Made by a program: the position numbers and the translations under genes. A stretch of 64,000 bases of DNA, from positions 62,001 to 126,000 of the forward strand of contig CANNFR010000002.1 in the NCBI GenBank assembly GCA_947503935.1, read 5' to 3'. The notes beneath the pieces were generated by a model, which saw only the letters and a list, made by a program, of their open reading frames with translations, was not told the origin of the DNA and did no database searches. The stretch is from an uncultured Paracoccaceae bacterium. GTDB lineage: Bacteria > Pseudomonadota > Alphaproteobacteria > Rhodobacterales > Rhodobacteraceae. Of this stretch, positions 44,902 through 52,635 are shown piece by piece. The number at the start of each line of letters is the position of its first letter. The first letter of the stretch is position 1.

Positions 44902-45093
44902 ATGGCCCGCCATGCTGCTGACAAGCCGCGCACATCCCACACCGGCGCGCGTCTGACCCATTATACCGAGATCGAGCGTGAAGACGGCGGGGCAAACCCC
45001 CGGACGCTTGAATTGCAACGCCGCGAGCGTGCAAGAACTGACGCCAAGCGCACCAGCGAATATCTGCGGATCGAGCGCGGCAAAACCGCCTGA
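44902..45093 (+). CDS. Small basic protein of unknown function
   Basis: A 63-residue charged protein (begins MARHAADKPRTSHTGAR; contains THYTEIEREDGG and RRERARTDAKRTSEYLR). It has no signal peptide, no membrane segment and no cysteine. The strong ribosome site GGGAGGAG six bases before the ATG supports translation; a longer in-frame start at 44821 lacks one. It precedes the PQQ-type sugar dehydrogenase gene by 72 bases on the same strand. The 280 bases upstream, toward the divergent unknown gene, hold no other supported gene. Confidence 0.6.
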   Translation: MARHAADKPRTSHTGARLTHYTEIEREDGGANPRTLELQRRERARTDAKRTSEYLRIERGKTA

Positions 45094-45165
45094 GGGGCTG
45101 ACGCGGGGAACGATCGCCCCACATATCTCGTTGATCTGTCACCAATGACAACGGGAGTTATGTCA

Positions 45166-46368
45166 ATGCGCCTTCCCCTCGCAGCCTTCCTGCTTTCCGC
45201 CACCGCGGCCGTCGCACAAAGCGCCGCGCCGGTTGAGCAAGGACCGCGCAACGCGCCGTCGCTTGAGCCCGCATTCCCCGAGCAGACCCGGGCGCCAGCG
45301 GTTCAATCCGATGTCACGCTGACGACCACCGCTTTTGCCGAAGGGTTGGAGAACCCCTGGGGCATCGCGCCCCTGCCGAATGGCGGCTATTTGGTGACGG
45401 AGCGGCCCGGCCGGCTGCGGGTAATTTCGGCCGATGGGGCCGTGTCAGAGCCTGTTTCGGGCCTGCCCGAAATCCATGCAGTGCGTCAAGGCGGCCTTCT
45501 GGATGTGGCCGTCGGCCCGACCTTTGCGGATGACCGCATGATCTACTGGACCTATGCCAAACCGATGGGCGACGGGATGTCCGTCACCGCCGCGGCGCGG
45601 GGTGTTTTGTCGGATGACATGACCGAGCTCACCGAGGTGCAGGACATCTTCGTTCAGGACCCGCCTAGCTCGACCTCAATGCACTACGGCTCGCGGATCG
45701 TCTTTGACGCTGAAGGCTATGCGTTCATCACCACGGGCGAACATTCCGCCGTGGGAGAGCGTGAGAAGGCGCAGGACAATTCCACGACCTATGGCAAGGT
45801 GATCCGCGTCAATCCCGACGGCTCGGTGCCTGCGGACAATCCCTTTGTCGATGCAGACGGGATTGACACGATCTGGAGCTATGGCCACCGCAACATCCAA
45901 GGCGCGCTGATCCATCCGGAAACCGGCCAGCTTTGGACGATTGAACACGGGCCCGCCGGTGGGGATGAGTTGAACATACCGCAGGCCGGTCTGAACTATG
46001 GCTGGCCCGTCATCTCGTACGGCGTCAATTACAGCGGCAGCGATGTGGGCGAGGGAATCGCCGCGCAGGAGGGGATGGAGCAGCCCCGCTATTTCTGGGA
46101 CCCCGTCATCGCGCCTGGCGGCATGATCGTCTATCAGGGCGAGATGTTCCCCGAATGGCAGGGCGATGTGCTGATCGGCTCGCTGAACCCCGGCGCCTTG
46201 GTGCGCCTGACGATGGACGGCGATACAGTCACCGGCGAGGAGCGTTTGCTGACGGATGTCGGCCGCATCCGCGATGTGGAGGAAGCGGCCGACGGATCGC
46301 TTTTGGTGCTGATCGACAGCCCAAATGGCGCGGTGCTGCGCGTGACGCCGGAAGGCATGTCGAACTGA
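45166..46368 (+). CDS. PQQ-dependent aldose sugar dehydrogenase (soluble GDH family)
   Basis: A periplasmic six-bladed propeller that oxidises aldoses with pyrroloquinoline quinone and calcium. The 400-residue protein has a signal peptide (MRLPLAAFLLSATAAVAQ). Typical sequence elements are GLENPWGIAPLPNGGYLVTE, SMHYGSRIVFDAEGYAFITT (the His is the likely catalytic base), WSYGHRNIQGALIHPETG (Arg contacts the cofactor) and EHGPAGGDELN. The ATG at 45166 has GGGAG eight bases upstream; earlier in-frame ATGs are too close. No pqq synthesis gene is in the window. A hairpin terminator follows the gene. Confidence 0.88.
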   Translation: MRLPLAAFLLSATAAVAQSAAPVEQGPRNAPSLEPAFPEQTRAPAVQSDVTLTTTAFAEGLENPWGIAPLPNGGYLVTERPGRLRVISADGAVSEPVSGLPEIHAVRQGGLLDVAVGPTFADDRMIYWTYAKPMGDGMSVTAAARGVLSDDMTELTEVQDIFVQDPPSSTSMHYGSRIVFDAEGYAFITTGEHSAVGEREKAQDNSTTYGKVIRVNPDGSVPADNPFVDADGIDTIWSYGHRNIQGALIHPETGQLWTIEHGPAGGDELNIPQAGLNYGWPVISYGVNYSGSDVGEGIAAQEGMEQPRYFWDPVIAPGGMIVYQGEMFPEWQGDVLIGSLNPGALVRLTMDGDTVTGEERLLTDVGRIRDVEEAADGSLLVLIDSPNGAVLRVTPEGMSN

Positions 46369-46402
46369 CGCTTTCCAATCGCCAGCGGCGGGAGTAGTCA
46401 GG

Positions 46403-46434
46403 AAAGGCCCGGGCCACGCTGCCCCGGGCCTTTT
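46403..46434 (+). terminator. Intrinsic terminator after the sugar dehydrogenase
   Basis: AAAGGCCCGGG (46403-46413) pairs perfectly over 11 bp with CCCGGGCCTTT (46423-46433), with a nine-base loop and a TTTT end. It lies 34 bases after the stop codon and 12 bases before the next ATG. It is the clearest Rho-independent terminator in the window. Confidence 0.85.
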
Positions 46435-46446
46435 CGCAAGGCACAG

Positions 46447-47370
46447 ATGAACCCCTTTCGCGGCATCCTCTTCAAGTTGGGCTCGGTCACCGTCTTCGTG
46501 GTGATGGCCAGCCTGATCAAGGCGACGTCGGGCGATATCCCGCCGGGTCAGGCGGTGTTCTTCCGCTCGCTCTTCGCGATCCCGGTGATCTTTGCGTGGC
46601 TCGCCGTCAGCGGCGAGATGGAGGGCGGCATCCGCGTGCAGAGCCCGATGGGGCATGTCTGGCGCGGGTTGATCGGGACGCTGGGCATGGGGCTGGGCTT
46701 TGCGGGTCTGGGGCTTTTGCCCTTCCCTGAGGTCAAAGCCATCGGCTATACCGCGCCGCTGCTGACGGTCATCTTCGCGGCGATGTTTCTGGGCGAAACC
46801 GTGCGCATCTTTCGGCTTGGCGCCGTCGCGCTGGGCATGATCGGCGTGCTGATCGTCCTTTCGCCACGGCTGACCGGGTTCGCCGACGGCACCGCAGACA
46901 GCGCCGCGACCTTGGGTGCCATGCTGATTTTGATGAGCGCCACGTGCGCCGCCCTCGCCCAGGTCTTCATCCGCAAACTGGTCCAGACCGAACGCACCTC
47001 GGCCATCGTCTTCTGGTTCTCGGTCACCGCTACGTGCTTGTCGCTGCTGACCATCCCCTTCGGCTGGGTGATGCCGACGCTGGCCCAGGCGGGCACGCTG
47101 ATCCTGGTCGGCCTTTTGGGCGGCGTGGGCCAGATCTTCCTCACCTCAGCCTATCGCTATTCCGACGCCTCGGTCATCGCGCCGTTCGACTATTCCTCGA
47201 TGCTGATGGCCATCGCGATCGGCTATGTCTTCTTCGACGAAGTGCCCACCGGCATCATGCTGGGCGGCGCGTCACTGATCATTCTGGCCGGTGTTCTGAT
47301 CATCTGGCGCGAGCGTCAGCTGGGCCTTGAGCGTGACCGCCAGCGCAAGGTCATGACGCCGCAGGGTTAG
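46447..47370 (+). CDS. DMT-superfamily (EamA) transporter
   Basis: A 307-residue inner-membrane protein with ten predicted segments arranged as two EamA repeats of five. Examples are VTVFVVMASLIKATSG, AVFFRSLFAIPVIFAWLAV, APLLTVIFAAMFLGE and SVIAPFDYSSMLMAIAIGYVFF. The GE motif after the fourth segment of the first repeat and FDE in the second are typical. Such carriers usually export amino acids or metabolites; the substrate cannot be read from sequence. Its position right behind a terminator suggests independent transcription. Confidence 0.88.
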   Translation: MNPFRGILFKLGSVTVFVVMASLIKATSGDIPPGQAVFFRSLFAIPVIFAWLAVSGEMEGGIRVQSPMGHVWRGLIGTLGMGLGFAGLGLLPFPEVKAIGYTAPLLTVIFAAMFLGETVRIFRLGAVALGMIGVLIVLSPRLTGFADGTADSAATLGAMLILMSATCAALAQVFIRKLVQTERTSAIVFWFSVTATCLSLLTIPFGWVMPTLAQAGTLILVGLLGGVGQIFLTSAYRYSDASVIAPFDYSSMLMAIAIGYVFFDEVPTGIMLGGASLIILAGVLIIWRERQLGLERDRQRKVMTPQG

Positions 47371-47438
47371 AAAAGCCTTTGCAAAACGCCCCCAAGGCGG
47401 AACACTGGACGCAAGTGGTACCCTGGGGAGGACGTATC

Positions 47439-47729
47439 ATGTGTCAGATCTTTGCGGGCCAACAATCTGAGGACTACGAGCCCATCACGCGGCATCTGCG
47501 GCTGAACGGGCAAAGCACCAGCATCCGGCTTGAGCAGGCGTTCTGGGAAATCGTCGATCAGATCGCCGAGGATGAGGGGCTCAGCACGCCCGCCTTCGTC
47601 TCACGCCTGCATTCGGAAGTGCTTGAATTAAAAGGCGAAGCGCGCAACTTCACCTCGCTTTTGCGCTGTGCCTGCCTGATCCGCCTGAGGCATGCGCCCC
47701 TCCACCCAGGCATGCTGGCGGCCGAGTGA
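47439..47729 (+). CDS. Ribbon-helix-helix protein
   Basis: A 96-residue protein with a short N-terminal MCQIFAGQQSEDYEPITRHLR and then the strand-helix-helix NGQSTSIRLEQAFWEIVDQIAEDEGLSTPAFVSRLHSEV (read as SIRLEQAFWEIVDQIA and STPAFVSRLHSEV; about 27-66). The CACLIRLRHAP tail follows. This is the RHH_4-type domain, common in alphaproteobacteria, likely DNA-binding, and often misnamed aryl-sulfate sulfotransferase. GGGAGGA lies seven bases before the ATG. It sits just upstream of the oxidation operon, of which it could be the regulator (inference). Confidence 0.75.
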   Translation: MCQIFAGQQSEDYEPITRHLRLNGQSTSIRLEQAFWEIVDQIAEDEGLSTPAFVSRLHSEVLELKGEARNFTSLLRCACLIRLRHAPLHPGMLAAE

Positions 47730-47736
47730 AAGAAAA

Positions 47737-47772
47737 TTGCGCTTGTAGTACCGGGCTACTACCAAAGCGCAA
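47737..47772 (+). other. Strong bulged stem-loop after the RHH gene
   Basis: TTGCGCTT-GTAGTA (47737-47750) pairs with TACTAC (47757-47762) and, after a two-base bulge, AAGCGCAA (47765-47772), giving 14 base pairs around a CCGGGC loop. It begins eight bases after the stop codon. No T run follows, so it may be a Rho-assisted terminator or a leader structure for the next operon. Confidence 0.6.
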
Positions 47773-47791
47773 AATTGGTCCGCCAAACTAA

Positions 47792-47818
47792 CCAAAGTTG
47801 ATGTCTCGCAACTTTTGG
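47792..47818 (+). promoter_or_regulatory. Leader hairpin touching the ribosome site of the oxidation operon
   Basis: CCAAAGTTG (47792-47800) pairs with CAACTTTTGG (47809-47818, one extra T) and its 3' arm runs into the GGGGAGGGG ribosome site of the VOC gene. TTGG-TCCG-CCAA (47775-47786) lies just upstream and could be an operator. Together they suggest control at the start of the operon; the regulator and signal are not known. Confidence 0.4.
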
Positions 47819-47828
47819 GGAGGGGCCT

Positions 47829-48227
47829 GTGGCCAGAGCGATTCACTCCATGATTCGCGTTCTGAACGAAGAACGCTCGGTAACATTCTATGAAAAAGCG
47901 TTTGGGCTGTCGGTGGCCGACCGGCTCGATTTCGACAGCTTCACGCTGGTCTACCTGTCGAATGCCGAGAACGATTTTGAGTTGGAGCTGACCATCAACA
48001 AGGACCAGACCGAGCCCTACGACCTGGGCAACGGCTACGGACACCTCGCCTTTTCGGTCGATGATCTGGACGCGGAACATGCACGCTTCGAGGCCGAAGG
48101 GCTGGCCCCGCGCAAGCTGGTGGCCTTCGCGCCGGATGGGGGCGAGCCCATCGCGCGGTTCTTCTTCGTCGCCGATCCCGACGGATACCAGATCGAAGTG
48201 CTCCAGCGGGGGGGCCGCTATCACTGA
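47829..48227 (+). CDS. VOC-family protein (glyoxalase I-like)
   Basis: A 132-residue vicinal-oxygen-chelate protein with the glyoxalase layout: a first module (AIHSMIRVLNEERSVTFYEKA) and a second module (GYGHLAFSVDDLDAEHARFEA). The metal ligands are His7, Glu53 in FELELT, His72 in GHLAF and Glu122 in YQIEVLQ. Glyoxalase I (methylglyoxal-glutathione) is the closest activity, but other VOC substrates are possible. The start is GTG with GGGGAGGGG upstream. It is the first gene of the 47.8-52.3 kb operon, so it may remove a reactive carbonyl made during sugar oxidation. Confidence 0.82.
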   Translation: MARAIHSMIRVLNEERSVTFYEKAFGLSVADRLDFDSFTLVYLSNAENDFELELTINKDQTEPYDLGNGYGHLAFSVDDLDAEHARFEAEGLAPRKLVAFAPDGGEPIARFFFVADPDGYQIEVLQRGGRYH

Positions 48228-48265
48228 CCCCGCCAACAAGCCAAGAAAAGCCAGGGAGGATACCA

Positions 48266-48790
48266 ATGACAGATGTGAAAGACCGAAAGGGCATGACGCG
48301 GCGCGAGCTGTTGTCGCGCAGCGTGGCGGCCGGGGGCGCCTTCGTGATCGGCGCAGGGTTCGTCGCCGGCAAGGACGCCGCCTGGGCGACCGAGATGAAC
48401 GCGCTGAAGCCGCAGAGCATGGCCACGCTGATCCAGATGGCGCGCGATATTTATCCGCACGACCACTTGGCCGACGAATATTACGTGATCGCCGTCAAGG
48501 GCTACGACGTGCCCGATATGGTGGATGAGACCGAGGCGGGCCTGCGCATGCTGGACGATGCAGCGCGCGGCAAGGGCTATGGCAGCTATCTGGATATCGG
48601 GTGGGAGCGTGACCGCGTCGACATCCTGCGCCAGATCGAGGACAGCGCGTTTTTCCAGAAGGTGCGCGGCGGGCTGGTGACGGGCCTTTATAACCAAAAG
48701 GCCGTCTGGCCGCTTTTCGGCTACGAGGGCGAAAGCTTCAGCCAAGGCGGCTACATCGACCGTGGCTTCAACGACATCAACTGGCTGTAA
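48266..48790 (+). CDS. Tat-exported small subunit of a GMC dehydrogenase (gluconate 2-dehydrogenase subunit 3-like)
   Basis: A 174-residue protein with a twin-arginine signal peptide (GMTRRELLSRS at about 9-19, then a hydrophobic stretch ending AAWATE near 42). The mature part (MATLIQMARDIYPHDHLADEYY; GWERDRVDILRQIEDSAFFQKVR) resembles the small gamma subunit of FAD-dependent glucose, fructose or gluconate dehydrogenases. In that family the small subunit carries the signal and escorts the signal-less large subunit through Tat. The next gene encodes just such a large subunit. CAGGGAGGA lies about six bases before the ATG. Confidence 0.83.
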   Translation: MTDVKDRKGMTRRELLSRSVAAGGAFVIGAGFVAGKDAAWATEMNALKPQSMATLIQMARDIYPHDHLADEYYVIAVKGYDVPDMVDETEAGLRMLDDAARGKGYGSYLDIGWERDRVDILRQIEDSAFFQKVRGGLVTGLYNQKAVWPLFGYEGESFSQGGYIDRGFNDINWL

Positions 48791-48805
48791 GGGAGGGCGG
48801 TAAAG

Positions 48806-50377
48806 ATGGCTGCACCATTTGAACTATCCGACGACAGCGTGGTTGTCGTGATCGGAACCGGCGCCGGGGGCGGGGTTTTGGCGAATGAACTGGCCCAGAA
48901 GGGCATCAGCGTCGTAGCGCTGGAGGCCGGCGGGCGATATCTGCCTGATGACTACGTCAATGATGAATGGGAGAGCTTCGGCCAGCTGGCCTGGCTGGAT
49001 GCGCGCACGACCAGCGGCGACTGGCGCGTGGCCAAGGATTTCTCGGGCCTTCCGGCCTGGATCGTGAAGGCCGTGGGCGGCACGACCACCCATTGGGCGG
49101 GCGCCTCAATCCGGTTTCAGGACCACGAGTGGAAGGCCAGCACGACCTATGGCAACGTGCAGGGCGCCAACCTTCTGGACTGGCCCATCGACGGGGCCGA
49201 GATGGCGCCTTGGTACGAGCTGGCCGAGGAAAAACTGGGCGTCACCCGGACCGGCGGGCGCGAGGGGCTGCCCGGCTGCAACAACTACCTGGTGTTCGAA
49301 AAGGGTGCCAAGGCGCTGGGCTATACCGAAGTGCATACCGGCCGCATGGCCATCAACTCGGCCGATTACGATGGCCGCCCGGCCTGCCAGCAGACCGGTT
49401 TTTGCTTTCAGGGCTGCAAATGGGGCGCCAAGTGGTCGGCCGCCTATACCGACATCCCGAAAGGCGAGGCGACCGGCAACCTCGAGGTGCGCGAGCGCGC
49501 CCATGTCGCGCGTGTTCTGCACGACGACAGCGGCAAGGTGACCGGCGTCGAATATTTCGACGCGGACGGCAACCTGCAATTCCAGGCGGCCCGCGTGGTC
49601 TGCGTGGCGGGGAACTCGTTCGAAAGCCCGCGCCTCTTGCTGAACTCGGCGTCGGCCATGTTCCCCGACGGGCTCGCCAATTCCTCGGGCCAGGTCGGGC
49701 GCAATTACATGCGCCACATGACCGGGTCGGTCTACGCCGTCTTCGACAAGCCGGTGAAGATGTGGCGCGGCACGACGATGGCCGGGATCATCCAGGACGA
49801 GTCGAAGCACGATCCGTCGCGCGGCTTTGTCGGCGGCTATGAGCTTGAGACGCTCAGCCTGGGCCTGCCCTTCATGGCCGCCTTCCTCGACCCCGGCGGT
49901 TGGGGGCGCGAGTTCACCACGGCGCTGGATGCCTACGAGAACATGGCCGGCATGTGGATTGTGGGCGAGGATATGCCACAGGAGACGAACCGCGTGACGC
50001 TGAACGCGGATGTGACCGACCAATACGGCCTGCCGGTGCCCAACGTGCATTTCGACGATCACCCCAACGACATCGCGATGCGCAATCACGCCTACAAGCA
50101 GGGCATGGCGGTCTACGATGCGGTGGGCGCGACGCGGACCTTTCCGACGCCGCCCTACCCAAGCACCCATAACCTCGGCACCAACCGGATGTCCGAGAAC
50201 CCGAGGGACGGTGTGGTCAACAAGTGGGGCCAGACCCACGACATCGCAAACCTCTTCGTCTCGGACGGGTCAGTGTTCACCACCGGGGGCGCCGAGAACC
50301 CGACGCTGACGATCGTGGCACTGGCCATCCGTCAGGCCGACCACATCGCGGGCGAAATGGGCCGGGGGACCCTCTGA
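48806..50377 (+). CDS. GMC-family FAD dehydrogenase, large subunit
   Basis: A 523-residue FAD-dependent oxidoreductase. The dinucleotide motif is VVVIGTGAGGGVLANEL (about 12-28), with LEAGGRYLP next and GGTTTHWAGAS at about 91-101. C194-x5-C200-x3-C204 (CQQTGFCFQGC) resembles the cysteine set that binds a 3Fe-4S cluster in bacterial FAD-glucose and fructose dehydrogenases. The C-terminal catalytic part has HNLGTNRMSENP, LFVSDGSVF and ENPTLTIVAL. It has no signal peptide, fitting hitch-hiker export with the preceding Tat subunit. Likely oxidation of a sugar, polyol or sugar acid in the periplasm; the substrate is unknown. Confidence 0.87.
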   Translation: MAAPFELSDDSVVVVIGTGAGGGVLANELAQKGISVVALEAGGRYLPDDYVNDEWESFGQLAWLDARTTSGDWRVAKDFSGLPAWIVKAVGGTTTHWAGASIRFQDHEWKASTTYGNVQGANLLDWPIDGAEMAPWYELAEEKLGVTRTGGREGLPGCNNYLVFEKGAKALGYTEVHTGRMAINSADYDGRPACQQTGFCFQGCKWGAKWSAAYTDIPKGEATGNLEVRERAHVARVLHDDSGKVTGVEYFDADGNLQFQAARVVCVAGNSFESPRLLLNSASAMFPDGLANSSGQVGRNYMRHMTGSVYAVFDKPVKMWRGTTMAGIIQDESKHDPSRGFVGGYELETLSLGLPFMAAFLDPGGWGREFTTALDAYENMAGMWIVGEDMPQETNRVTLNADVTDQYGLPVPNVHFDDHPNDIAMRNHAYKQGMAVYDAVGATRTFPTPPYPSTHNLGTNRMSENPRDGVVNKWGQTHDIANLFVSDGSVFTTGGAENPTLTIVALAIRQADHIAGEMGRGTL

Positions 50378-50436
50378 TATTTCAAAAACTGCGGGGGCCG
50401 CCCAAGGCCCTCGCTCATCACGTAGGGAGGAAGATC

Positions 50437-51693
50437 ATGAAAAGACTGCTGCTTTCCATCGCACCTCTGGCGCTGACGGCCGCTGCGGCCCAAGCGCAGG
50501 ACAACCTCGAGACGCTGCAAAACATGCAGCGCACCGATGCGACCTTCACCGAGATCGCCCAAGACGGCGAGCGTGCCGATGCTCTTCGCGAGATCCTGCA
50601 ATACATCAACGTGCCCGATGGGTTTGAGGTCAGCCTCTACGCCGTTGTGCCCGATGCGCGGTCGATGGCCGTGGCGCCGCAAGGCACCGTCACCTTTGTC
50701 GGCACCCGCAAGGATAAGGTCTGGTCAGTCGTTGATCGTGACCGCAATCGAGTCGCCGATCAGGTAATGGATTTCGCCCCCTCGATCACCTTCGACATCC
50801 CGAATGGCCCCTGCTTCTCGCGCGACGGGTTCCTCTACATCGCCGAGCGCAACCGCGTGCTGCAATTCCCCGCGGCCGAGTTCTTCTTCGAAGGGCCCGA
50901 CCCGGCGGTAGGTGTCGTCGTGGCCCAGGGCGAGCTGGTCCCGGCAGAAGAAGAAAGCTTCAACCACACCGCGCGGGTCTGCCGCATCGGGCCTGACGGC
51001 AAGCTCTACATCTCGCTCGGCCAGCCGTTTAACGTGCAACCTGTTGAAAAGCATGAAATGTACGATGAGATCGGCATCGGCGGCATCATCCGCATGAACA
51101 CTGACGGGTCCGAGCGCGAGGTCTTCACCCGCGGCATCCGCAACTCGGTCGGGCATGATTTCAACCCCGCCAATGGCGATCTCTGGTTCACCGACAATCA
51201 GGTCGACGGCATGGGCGATGATATCCCGCCGGGCGAGCTGAACCGCCAGACCGCCGCCGGCCAGCATTTCGGTTTTCCTTGGACCAACGCGCGGGTCGAA
51301 ATGCCCGATTACAGATCCGTTCCCCGCCCCGAAGGCGTGGAATTCATCGAACCGCAGGTCGAGATGGTTGCCCATGCCGCCGATCTGGGCATGAGCTTTT
51401 ACTCCGGCAGCTCGTTCCCAGAGGAATATCGCGGCGGCATCTTCTCGGCCCAACACGGCTCGTGGAATCGCACCACGCCGGTGGGCGCCCGGGTGATGTT
51501 CACCGCGCTCGACGAAGAGGGGAACGCGGCAGAAACGATGGTCTTCGCCGACGGTTGGCTGAACGAGGAAACCGGCGAATATCGCGGCCGCCCGATGGAT
51601 ATCGCCTTCTTGGCCGACGGCTCGATGCTGGTCTCGGACGATTTCGCCGGCGCGATCTGGCGCATCGCTTACAATCCGGCCCCCGCTGAATGA
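50437..51693 (+). CDS. PQQ-type (sorbosone dehydrogenase-like) periplasmic dehydrogenase
   Basis: A 418-residue beta-propeller with a signal peptide (MKRLLLSIAPLALTAAAAQAQ). Characteristic stretches are YINVPDGFEVSLYAVVPDAR, GTVTFVGTRKDKVWSV, GIRNSVGHDFNPANGDLWFTD (Arg and His near the cofactor site; read as GIRNSVGHDF and NGDLWFTDN) and HGSWNRTTPVGARVMF. This is the L-sorbosone dehydrogenase family, related to but distinct from the enzyme at 45.2 kb. GGGAGG lies seven bases before the ATG. The cytochrome c gene overlaps its stop, suggesting electron transfer to that cytochrome. Confidence 0.86.
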   Translation: MKRLLLSIAPLALTAAAAQAQDNLETLQNMQRTDATFTEIAQDGERADALREILQYINVPDGFEVSLYAVVPDARSMAVAPQGTVTFVGTRKDKVWSVVDRDRNRVADQVMDFAPSITFDIPNGPCFSRDGFLYIAERNRVLQFPAAEFFFEGPDPAVGVVVAQGELVPAEEESFNHTARVCRIGPDGKLYISLGQPFNVQPVEKHEMYDEIGIGGIIRMNTDGSEREVFTRGIRNSVGHDFNPANGDLWFTDNQVDGMGDDIPPGELNRQTAAGQHFGFPWTNARVEMPDYRSVPRPEGVEFIEPQVEMVAHAADLGMSFYSGSSFPEEYRGGIFSAQHGSWNRTTPVGARVMFTALDEEGNAAETMVFADGWLNEETGEYRGRPMDIAFLADGSMLVSDDFAGAIWRIAYNPAPAE

Positions 51694-52259
51694 AGGCGAT
51701 CATACTTCTGGCTCTCGGCGGGGTATTCCTCGCCGGGGCCGCTTTTGCCGAGGGCGACCGGGCCGAGGGCCGCAAGCTGGCCGGCCAATGCCGCACCTGC
51801 CACGGGCTGGACGGCTATGCCCAGATCCCCATCGCGCCGCATATCGGGGGCGAGCCTGAGGACTACCTGATCAACCAGCTGACCGCCTTCCGCGATGGCA
51901 CGCGCGAGCACGAGATGATGACGATCGTGGCGAAGACCCTCACCGATCAGCAGATCGCCGACCTCGCCGCCTGGTATGCGGGCCACACGGCCACCGTCAC
52001 CCTTTCTGCCGACCCGGGCGATGCACCCGAGGACTGTGTCGCCTGCCACGGCGCCGACGGCATCGCGCTGATCCCCATGGCGCCCAACCTTGCGGGCGAG
52101 ACCAACATCTACATCGACACCCAGCTAAAGGCCTTCCGCAATGGCAAGCGGGTGAACGAGATCATGACCCCCATCGCCGCCGGGATGACCGACACCGAAA
52201 TCCGCGCAGCCGCGGATTGGTATGCGGAGGTCGGCCTGGAGGTGGAACTGGTGGAGTAG
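51690..52259 (+). CDS. Diheme c-type cytochrome
   Basis: A 189-residue exported cytochrome with signal peptide MKAIILLALGGVFLAGAAFA and two class I heme sites, C34-RT-C37-H38 and C116-VA-C119-H120. Each is followed about 40 residues later by a Met that could be the sixth ligand (EHEMMTIVAK; NEIMTPIAAGM). The two halves are internal repeats. The start overlaps the dehydrogenase stop (ATGA). It is the last gene of the operon and the probable electron acceptor of both dehydrogenases. The A+T-rich accessory patch begins right behind it. Confidence 0.9.
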   Translation: MKAIILLALGGVFLAGAAFAEGDRAEGRKLAGQCRTCHGLDGYAQIPIAPHIGGEPEDYLINQLTAFRDGTREHEMMTIVAKTLTDQQIADLAAWYAGHTATVTLSADPGDAPEDCVACHGADGIALIPMAPNLAGETNIYIDTQLKAFRNGKRVNEIMTPIAAGMTDTEIRAAADWYAEVGLEVELVE

Positions 52260-52398
52260 ATCCGTTGGACGGCTGATACCGGGCAGCCCTGCTGCATACA
52301 AGTGTGGCTGTCCATAGCGTTTGATGAAATATCTGATAAATCTCTTATCACTCAACGCGTTGAAATCTTTGGCGATTGTATACTTGATAACCCGTCGG

Positions 52399-52635
52399 TT
52401 ATGCGGATCGGGACCGCCAGATATCAAGCATAGAGAATGCTGCGTCTAGTGATGCTACACGCGCAAGAACATTGATGCCGCGCCGCGCTCCGTCCTCGCA
52501 AGTTTCATAGATAAAATATCCGCCAAATCCTAAATGTTCGGCTTGGCTTTCTATGATGGACTCACGAGAGAGTTCCGCGATATGAATCGACCTATGGTTG
52601 TCGATTTTTGCAGTTCCAAGGTGTCCATCTTCCAT
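52399..52635 (-). CDS. Small unknown protein of the accessory patch
   Basis: A 78-residue protein (begins MEDGHLGTAKIDNHRSIHIAEL in two parts MEDGHLGTAKID and NHRSIHIAEL; ends DIWRSRSA). It has a central LGFGGYFIYETCEDG and a helical end VLARVASLDAAFSMLDIW. No signal or membrane segment is present and no family was recognised. The ATG has a good ribosome site, GGGAGAG, seven bases upstream, which lies inside the divergent gene. The composition is A+T-rich relative to the neighbours. A partner of the divergent gene is the obvious guess because their start codons overlap. Confidence 0.55.
   Translation of the reverse strand: MEDGHLGTAKIDNHRSIHIAELSRESIIESQAEHLGFGGYFIYETCEDGARRGINVLARVASLDAAFSMLDIWRSRSA

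Noticed and set aside
48806-50377. Choline dehydrogenase (BetA)
   Set aside because: The three-cysteine cluster motif and the Tat-borne small subunit are features of the FAD sugar/polyol dehydrogenases and not of BetA.
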